Source: Isoetes taiwanensis (lineage: Eukaryota > Streptophyta > Lycopodiopsida > Isoetales > Isoetaceae). From it: 64,000 nt of DNA. The first letter of the stretch is position 1. Each line of letters opens with the position of its first letter. This document shows, in pieces, positions 58,032 through 64,000 of the stretch. Under the pieces are notes generated by a model. The model had not been told where the DNA came from. It worked only from the letters and a program-made list of their open reading frames with translations, and searched no databases. Where the stretch lies: positions 9,364,934 through 9,428,933 of the forward strand of contig JAJEKV010000022.1 in assembly GCA_021234155.1 (NCBI GenBank), read 5' to 3'. The translations under genes and the position numbers were made by a program.

Positions 58032-58316
58032 GTAAAGTTTCTTTTGCATTCTATATTTTCGGGTAAAGATAGATAACAAGCCGATCTTTTCGTTCCTTTA
58101 TGTGAAAGGATGATGACAATGGTTAATTTTTGAAGTCTTTATGATCCGGGATCATTTTTTTAGTTTCCAGTCGATCTTTTAGGCTAAAAGTCGAATAAAG
58201 GCCTCCATTCTCGATTCTTTAAGTTACTGGCTTTTCAATTTTGGATGCTTAATGTTCTTATTTATCTGTTATGATCCGACCTCATTTCTCTGATTTACCT
58301 TCTATTTATTTTGCAG

Positions 58317-59107
58317 ATGAAGATAGCTTACACAAATCGAGGAGTTTGTCCAATATCGTGGCTTGTGCAATGAGGGCAAAGATCCTTGCAAGATCGGGCT
58401 TAGACGATTGCCCTAAGTCAGATTTTTTGATAGTTTGGTCTCAAGAAGTAAAGAAGGATAACAAAATAAAAGTGTCTTGCATTAGGCCAGAGTTTGAGAA
58501 TCGACTGAATGTATTGATCAAGAAAATCTATCAGTTTGGTCTGAAGAACAATGAAGCTAGAACTATTTTTGCCCGTGCATTTGCATGGCAGCACACTCGA
58601 AGAGCTGAAGAAAACCCTGGTAAGTATATGTTGGATTGGGCTACATTTGCCTTTGAAAGAATTAAGATTTCCAATAGAAACAAGAGACATAAAACAGATA
58701 TGGAGGAGATTGCTTTGAAGAACATTAGTATGGGTGTTTCTTCTTTAGAGACTGACATGTTAGGTTTTGAAGAATCAATTTCACGTATACAAAACAAAGA
58801 TCGTAGAGTCGGAGTTTCGTAAAATCGAGTTGAGGGCTTGATGGCAGGCTTTGATGAGGCAGTTGCTTCTGTCTCGGATAGATTGAAGAAGACTAAAGTA
58901 ATGATTGAAGACCTTGTAGAGGTTTGTCCAGATGAAGACCAGGCCCTTGGAAAGCTTTGTCAACATGAATCAAAGCTTGGTTTGTCATTGCTCACGATTT
59001 TGAAAAGGAAGAGGCAAGCCGATAATAGTGCAGATTTGGACCAGCAACTAACAGATCTAAGAACCGACTTGCGTGCTAAGATTGCGGTGTTGATGATTAC
59101 AAGGTGA
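58317..59107 (+). CDS. Unrecognised protein, helical and charged, one stop inside
   Basis: After an acceptor (TTTTGCAG) the frame reads EDSLHKSRSLSNIVACAMRA, EFENRLNVLIKKIYQFGLKN and ARAFAWQHTRRAEENPGKYM. After a TAA at 58820 it continues in the same frame with AGFDEAVASVSDRLKKTK and LGLSLLTILKRKRQ to a stop at 59105. It is probably mostly alpha-helical with a coiled-coil-like end. No family assigned. It follows the recombinase gene on the same strand. Confidence 0.5.
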
Positions 59108-59169
59108 AGGTTAAAAATCTGCGAGACTTGGGGATAATTTTATGAGCACAAGCATTGTAAAACCCTAGT

Positions 59170-59376
59170 CCAGGCGCCCTGCTTGTTATCAATTTTGAAG
59201 ATGGTTGCCAAGTTTGTGGCTTTGCTTTTAGTCCATCTTATAGCATGTTTGTCCAATTGGTTTGTGGACACAAATATCACCTCTTTTGTTTCCAGCAATG
59301 TGTGGAAAACCTACAATGCATGGTTTGCAAAAACGAGATATACCGAGAGAGTTGTATGCGTAACTTGGATACCTAG
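59170..59376 (+). CDS. RING-like zinc finger exon
   Basis: The frame reads PGALLVINFEDG then CQVCGFAF, a 12-residue spacer, CGHKYHLFC and CMVCKNE, ending at TAG 59374. The spacing C-x2-C ... C-x-H-x2-H-x2-C ... C-x2-C fits a RING finger, the catalytic domain of many E3 ubiquitin ligases. The frame is on the same strand as the neighbouring exons. A one-frame-shifted open frame there (59183-59392) is the shadow. The joins to its neighbours are not defined. Confidence 0.55.
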   Translation, partial: PGALLVINFEDGCQVCGFAFSPSYSMFVQLVCGHKYHLFCFQQCVENLQCMVCKNEIYRESCMRNLDT

Positions 59377-59493
59377 ACTTCTTACCTATTAAGGAGAGTG
59401 CGTAAGATTCAAATTGAAGATGATCTTTGAAGAAGAAGAGGAAGATGTTGATATTGTACAGGGTCAGGGTAAGAGACCTTTAACCAGGTCAAT

Positions 59494-59990
59494 GACATCA
59501 CCACATAAAGGCAAGCAAATGTCAATTTCAATTTGTAATTGTAAAACTTTCTTCTTAATTTATTTTTTTGTTATTGCGGTAGTTTCCAGCCTAAGAAGAG
59601 GAGAAGACCGGACACACGAAGATGTTGCTGCCGGAAGATCTTGATCTTCAAAACAACTCGCCACAGAAAGGCAAGCAAATGTCAACTTGCATTCTGTATT
59701 TCAAAAAACTTTCTTCTTAACATTTTTATTCTTATTGCGCTTGTTTCCACCGAAAAGAGAAGAGGAGAAGACAATACAGATCTTTGCAGATGATCTTGAT
59801 CTTCAAAACACCTCGCCACGACGTAAAGGCAAGCAAATGTCAACTTGCATTCTCAGAATTCAAAAACTTTCTTCTTAACATTTTTATTCTTGTTGCGGTA
59901 GTTTCCACAAGAAGGAGAAGAGGAGAAGACAAGACAAATTGGGCCGCATGATGTTGATCTTGAAAATATCCCACCGGTTGAAAAGGAAGG
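59494..59990 (+). repeat. Three tandem copies of an exon-like 150-160-bp unit
   Basis: Each unit has AAAGGCAAGCAAATGTCAA, AAACTTTCTTCTTAA, a T-rich tract, TAGTTTCCA and AAGAGGAGAAGAC. The units look like a small basic exon plus its intron repeated in tandem. An acidic-basic phrase EEEEEDVDIVQGQGKRPLTR precedes them at 59420. Confidence 0.7.
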
Positions 59991-60043
59991 GGCAAATGCT
60001 TTTCTTTGTTGAGTGATGTAGTTATTGTGGCCAAGCTTCCAAA

Positions 60044-60510
60044 TGAGAGAAAAGGCAAGCCTAAAAAGTGTAGTGCACGACCTCCTGTTGCAACTAAAGG
60101 TTATTTTTTGCTGCCCTTTTTAATGAGAGGTGGTTTTGTGAAATGAATCAAGTTTAACCACATGTTTTTGCTTTCAGATGTGCCAAAAAGTGGAAAGAAG
60201 AGAGTTCCTTATAAGAAGGGTGCAAAAGTAAGCGTGCTTTGAAGAAATCTGCCAAAGAGACTCCTGCTAGAGAGACTCCTGCCTGTGAGAATCCAACTCC
60301 TAAAGGGAAATTAGTGAGGAAGTATGCTAAAAAATCTGCCAATGTATGTATCAAGAGTGCACAATGTGAGAAAGAACTCTCAGGTATGTGCTTAATGTAG
60401 GATACATTTAATGTTTGATTTGAAATTAATAGTTTGAACATTTCACTTTTGTTTGGCAGAAGCATGGGGGATTCACACAGAAGACCCGTATAAACCTAGT
60501 GAGTGCATGG
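60044..60510 (+). CDS. Lysine-rich exon cluster
   Basis: Segments NERKGKPKKCSARPPVATK (to about 60098), DVPKSGKKRVPYKKGAK (from 60179) and KETPARETPACENPTPKGK with KYAKKSAN (to about 60382) are separated by GT...AG-like intervals. EAWGIHTEDPYKP follows from 60461. They look like a basic, possibly DNA- or nucleus-binding region of the plus-strand gene. Exact joins are unsure. Confidence 0.4.
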
Positions 60511-60661
60511 AAGGGGTTTTTTTCTCGACGTTTTCGTACGTATACTAGGGGTTTAAATCCCCCTCTTACTGACATTCTAGTGTATTTTTTCCACGGAAGG
60601 GGTTTTTTCCAACACTTTTGCGTACGTATATAGGGGTGTTTCTTCTCACTTTAAGCACGCA

Positions 60662-61307
60662 GGTGGCATATGCTCATGTGATAAAGGTGAACCCCCCGTG
60701 GGCAGAAGCTACATTGAGCAATCCAGCTGAGTCTTTTAACTCCAACCAGATTGCAAACATGTGGTTCGATTCTGCAACAGTGCCAGCATGTGGCTTGGTG
60801 CAAAATGCAGAAGCATATGGAAGCCAAATTGAAGACCTCTGCATAGATTTAGGTGCTGCTAATGCTGCATTTGAATCAATACGAGCAGTGCCTACAATGC
60901 CATCTATTCCTGCAATGGCAACTATTCCTACTATGCCATCTATTTCTGCTACACCCAGCCTTGAAATACCAATCATTCCACCAATGCCCATTGTTCCTGA
61001 GATGCCAATCATTCCACCAATGCCCATTGTTCCTGAAATGCCAATCATTCCACCAATGCCAATTGTTCCTGAAATGCCAATCATTCCCCAGTCTCCAACT
61101 GTTGCTGAGATGCACTTTGATCAAAGCATGCCAGTTGTGCAAGCAAGTGATGTTTCTAAAGGTGCTGTATCTGCAAATAAACCTGAAGATCCCACACATG
61201 AAGATCCCACACCTGAGCTTCCCAAATCTGACGAGGAAAGTGATGAAGAAGACATGACTCTTGAACAATATGTAGAGAAGACAGTTACTCTAAACATACC
61301 AGGTTAG
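60662..61307 (+). CDS. C-terminal exon with a 12-residue proline repeat
   Basis: After an acceptor (GCACGCAG) the frame reads VAYAHVIKVNPPWAEATLSN, then a P-M/I-rich section with about four copies of a 12-residue unit (IIPPMPIVPEMP), then an acidic end (SDEESDEEDMTLEQYVEK) and a stop at 61305. The DNA repeat is 36 bp and very uniform (about 60965-61085), so recent. The upstream LRTYIGVFLLTL looks like a signal peptide but has no ATG and is probably intron. Confidence 0.5.
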
Positions 61308-61310
61308 GCA

Positions 61311-62767
61311 AATGCTTCTTATTCTGTATGTTTACCAACTGTGTTTGTTAACAATTGTGCATCTTTTCACTGCAGACTGATGGAGACTGCAATATGGCTA
61401 GGCTATGAAGCTTCATTTTCGGTTCTACGGATCTTTTTTGAAGAAGTCTGTTTTTTTTGACAATGTACATACAATTTTTTAATGAATGAAAACAGGCTTT
61501 TCAAGGAATGAATTTGTACTTTCTATGCTTTTACAAACAGGTTCTGAATGTCAACATGACACAGTGTTAGATTCAGACAGTTTTAGGAACATACAGTTCT
61601 AGATTCACACACGTGAAACTGTGTGAAACTGAAAGCTGAATTTGCAAACGTTATTGCAATATATGCAATAAGCAAACTGAATTTCACTTCGAAGCTTTGA
61701 ATCTGCTGAACTTGCAAACGTTAATGCAATATATGAAACTGAATTTCACTTTGAACCTTTGAATTTGCTTAAGTGTAGTGCAAATATCTTAAGTGTAGTG
61801 TTAATGTGCAAATTTGCTTAAGTGTAGTGCAAATTTGCTTAAGTGTAGTGCTAATGTGCAAATTTGCTTAAGATAGTGCAAATTGCTTAAGTGTGAAAAT
61901 TTGCTTTAGTGTGCTCAAATTGCCTAAGTCCCAACAATGCCAAGTGCCAATTGCCTAAGTCCCAACAAAGCTAGGTAGACTCTTGGCTTGGTCTCTTTAC
62001 CAAGTTGGAGTCATTTAATGTTCTTTCAATGTCGACTGCTTTGTCAAGTTTACAAAGTAAACATTCTTCGATCTAAATCAAGGGTAGTCTAGCAACACAC
62101 ACAAAAGAGGGTTAACGATTACATACCTTGCACAATTAGCTAAGTTTTACACATTTTCCAAGAGGATAAGATTCTGGTCGATATGTTCTTCACTGGAGCT
62201 TGTCTTCCTTCCTTCCTTCCTTCCTTTTCAGCATGTAGCCAAATGCACATCTAAAAAATCCACAATAATGTGGATGCAAGTAATTCGAGTACAAGCAGAC
62301 CTCAACAAATTCCATTACAAGCAGTCCACTACTAGAAAGGCGTAAATATGTTAAAACAAAGGGGTTCAATCATGTCATTAAGAGATAAAAATTTATGTCT
62401 GAGCACATAGTACCAAAAAATTTATAGAAACAGATAAGAGTTGAAGAAATTGCTTCCAATCGCAATGTATATCAGATTCCAAGACATTGTTTGAGCCTTT
62501 GCTCAAAGAACCCTAAAAGTAAGTACGCTTTGTACTTAAGATCTCAAGAATCGCAAATGGTTTAATCTAAGTCCAAGGCAACAAACCTTTATTGTGGCAT
62601 CAAACCTCTTCTCGTGCTTGGGCCGGGCAAAGAAGTACCTCGGATGTTGGAGGAGGCAAATACTCAACAATTTGTTCATGTGCCTCATTTGAAAGGAAGT
62701 ATACATGTTCCTCATCACCTACTCAGTAATTCAACTTTTGCACACACTACAAGGTGGGAATAGCAGG
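61311..62767. other. Intergenic region between convergent genes
   Basis: 61760-61930 holds tandem CAAATTTGCTTAAGTGTAGT repeats. 62204-62226 is a TTCC simple repeat. No gene supported. It should contain the 3' ends of both flanking genes. Confidence 0.5.
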
Positions 62768-63900
62768 TTACCTCAGGCATGTTGTGTAACAGCTCGTATT
62801 TACCATCTCCAATGCTCTTGTAATACTTACCTGACAATACAATTTCCTGCCTGTTGAATTTAGAGCCCCAGTAGTCCTTAAATGCACGTTCCACAGTGTG
62901 TTTAGGTTCAGTGCACTTAATGATCCAGAAATCAACATTATCTTCATTGCCCTCCTCAAAGATTTGACAACAAAGTTGTCACCTACATCAACCATTTCTG
63001 CCTTCCACTGATTGTCCCCTTCATACTGTACATGAGTTACAGATGCCTCTTCTACCACCTCCATAGGAAGTAAAGTTTCATGTGCATACTCTCCAAGCCG
63101 AGATGCATGTCTACACTTGGACCACAGTTCTGCCCAACAGAATCTGCAAAAACATGACAGATGCCTGTGTGCCACTTCAAGAGGCATGTCTTTGCAGTAT
63201 GGCCTGATTGTATGTATCTTTATTGTGCCTTTGAGAGTCTCACAATCATATTGCATGTCCCTATTAACATCACCTAGCTTCACAAGCCAAAAGAACCTAA
63301 TGTTGGAGTTCCAAACAGTTAGTAGCAGTTGAGAAGTAATAAGCAGCCAAAAAAGGAAAGAAAAAGTATTGACCTGTTTATGTTAGTCTCTTTCAAAGAC
63401 AGTTTGGAGCTAAAATACCAAATCAGGAAGTTCACAACATCTTGTGCATTTCTCAAGGGAGTGTTGTCTCGTTTGAGCATTTCACTTGTCAAAATTCTCT
63501 TTATGACAGCTCCAGCACCGTCATGTTCCCCTTTCCCATGTGATGAAGCAAAAAAGTTCCACTGCATCTTAATCCCTGTCAACTTATAGAATCTGCCTAA
63601 GAAGAAAAAAGCCCTAGAAGATTTGAACTGGGAAGCACATCCATAGACCAGAACACATGTTTAGACAAGTGTACTCCCTTGCTCAATAAAAAGTCATGAT
63701 GACTTTGCAAACTGTGCTGGACAAACAAACTATCATGTTTCTTGTCATCAGATATGTAGAAATGTGTCTCTTTGACAATCTTTCTATCCCCAACCTTGAT
63801 ATTTGGGATCTCTCCATCTAAAGCATGCCTGTGTGTAATATGAACTAATATAGAACATTGGTCGTTATGCCAATGCATGCTCTGGATTTCCTGCTGAACT
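62768..63900 (-). pseudogene. Transposon-associated protein with SQFKSSR...HGKG signature
   Basis: Read right to left: FYISDDKKHDSLFVQHSLQS, HLSKHVFWS, after a one-base shift CASQFKSSRAFFFLGRFYKL, then TGIKMQWNFFASSHGKGEHD and GAGAVIKRILTSEMLK. A probable intron (63319-63380 region) follows, then FWLVKLGDVNRDMQYD, KGTIKIHTIRPYC and HRHLSCFCRFCWAELWSKC. This order of a D-rich block, the HGKG-x2-D-G-A-G block and a cysteine-rich end is one I associate with uncharacterised, multi-copy, probably transposase-like proteins in animals and some plants. The D residues would suit an RNase H-like fold; that is inference. The gene runs off toward the window edge and converges on the plus-strand genes. 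Confidence 0.55.
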
Positions 63901-64000
63901 TTGAAAGAGAAATTCTCGGCAAAGTCTATAAATGTAAACCATAGTACCTTTTGAAAAGATTGAAGACAGCTTCTTGAACTGATCCGCTTGCCATCCGGCC

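Noticed and set aside
60618-60665. Signal peptide LRTYIGVFLLTLSTQVAYA on the proline-repeat protein
   Set aside because: There is no ATG, and a good splice acceptor lies at the VAYA codons, so the hydrophobic stretch is most likely intron.
60674-61268. Antisense open frames over the proline repeat
   Set aside because: They arise from the 36-bp repeat read backwards (GIGGMIGISGTM) and have no independent support.
1-64000. CRISPR arrays, rRNA genes, bacterial operons
   Set aside because: No regularly spaced identical repeats with unique spacers, no rRNA core sequences, and genes are split by spliceosomal introns.

Overview
The window looks like nuclear DNA of a land plant. It carries a split, transit-peptide-bearing petC gene (Rieske protein of the chloroplast cytochrome b6f complex), a plant-type PUX2 (PUB + UBX) gene, remnants of an ALA-type P4 flippase, exosome CSL4, PhoD-like phosphatase and F-box genes, GT-AG introns of about 60-360 bp, and LTR retroelements primed by the usual plant initiator-tRNA site TGGTATCAGAGC. 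There is no bacterial operon structure. A non-flowering plant is possible from the gene repertoire, but that is only a guess. Most of the sequence is transposable-element DNA and decayed genes.

Region by region. 0-8.3 kb: petC on the minus strand (three exons, apparently intact), a cluster of miniature TRIM retroelements (145-bp LTRs), dispersed repeats, a Copia gag scrap and an F-box remnant. 8.4-11.6 kb: a 5'-truncated L1-like LINE whose reverse transcriptase frame is broken by only two stops. 13.3-18.1 kb: decayed minus-strand CSL4 and PhoD-like genes, each with the same G-box/ABRE-like 20-mer upstream or nearby, and a second F-box copy. 19.3-21.3 kb: PUX2, with a GC-AG intron and one frame break. 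21.5-22.4 kb: a Mutator-like deletion derivative that keeps the end of a transposase. 23-27.6 kb: LINE scraps and a flippase pseudogene.

30.3-49.2 kb is one nested structure. An APE-type LINE on the minus strand was split twice. A 3.07-kb non-autonomous LTR element (30969-34040) is flanked by the 5-bp duplication CTCCT. A 12.96-kb Ty3/gypsy element (35118-48080) is flanked by GAAGC. The gypsy element has ordinary gag, protease, RT, RNase H, integrase and a chromodomain-like tail. Between its left LTR and gag it also carries about 4 kb of unusual cargo. One cargo reading frame ends in a clear histone H3 fold, followed about 50 bp later by an AATAAA signal and a 17-A run, as expected if a polyadenylated histone mRNA had been captured. 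This is the most striking observation in the window.

54-64 kb: a five-exon gene for a Crypton-type tyrosine recombinase (DUF3504-like) on the plus strand. It is followed by unrecognised plus-strand exons that include a RING-like finger, basic segments and a proline-rich 12-residue repeat. Converging on these from the minus strand is a disrupted gene of the uncharacterised, transposon-associated type with a tryptophan-Ser-Asp/Gly...HGKG signature. Together they may be one large DNA transposon or several neighbouring ones; the ends were not identified.
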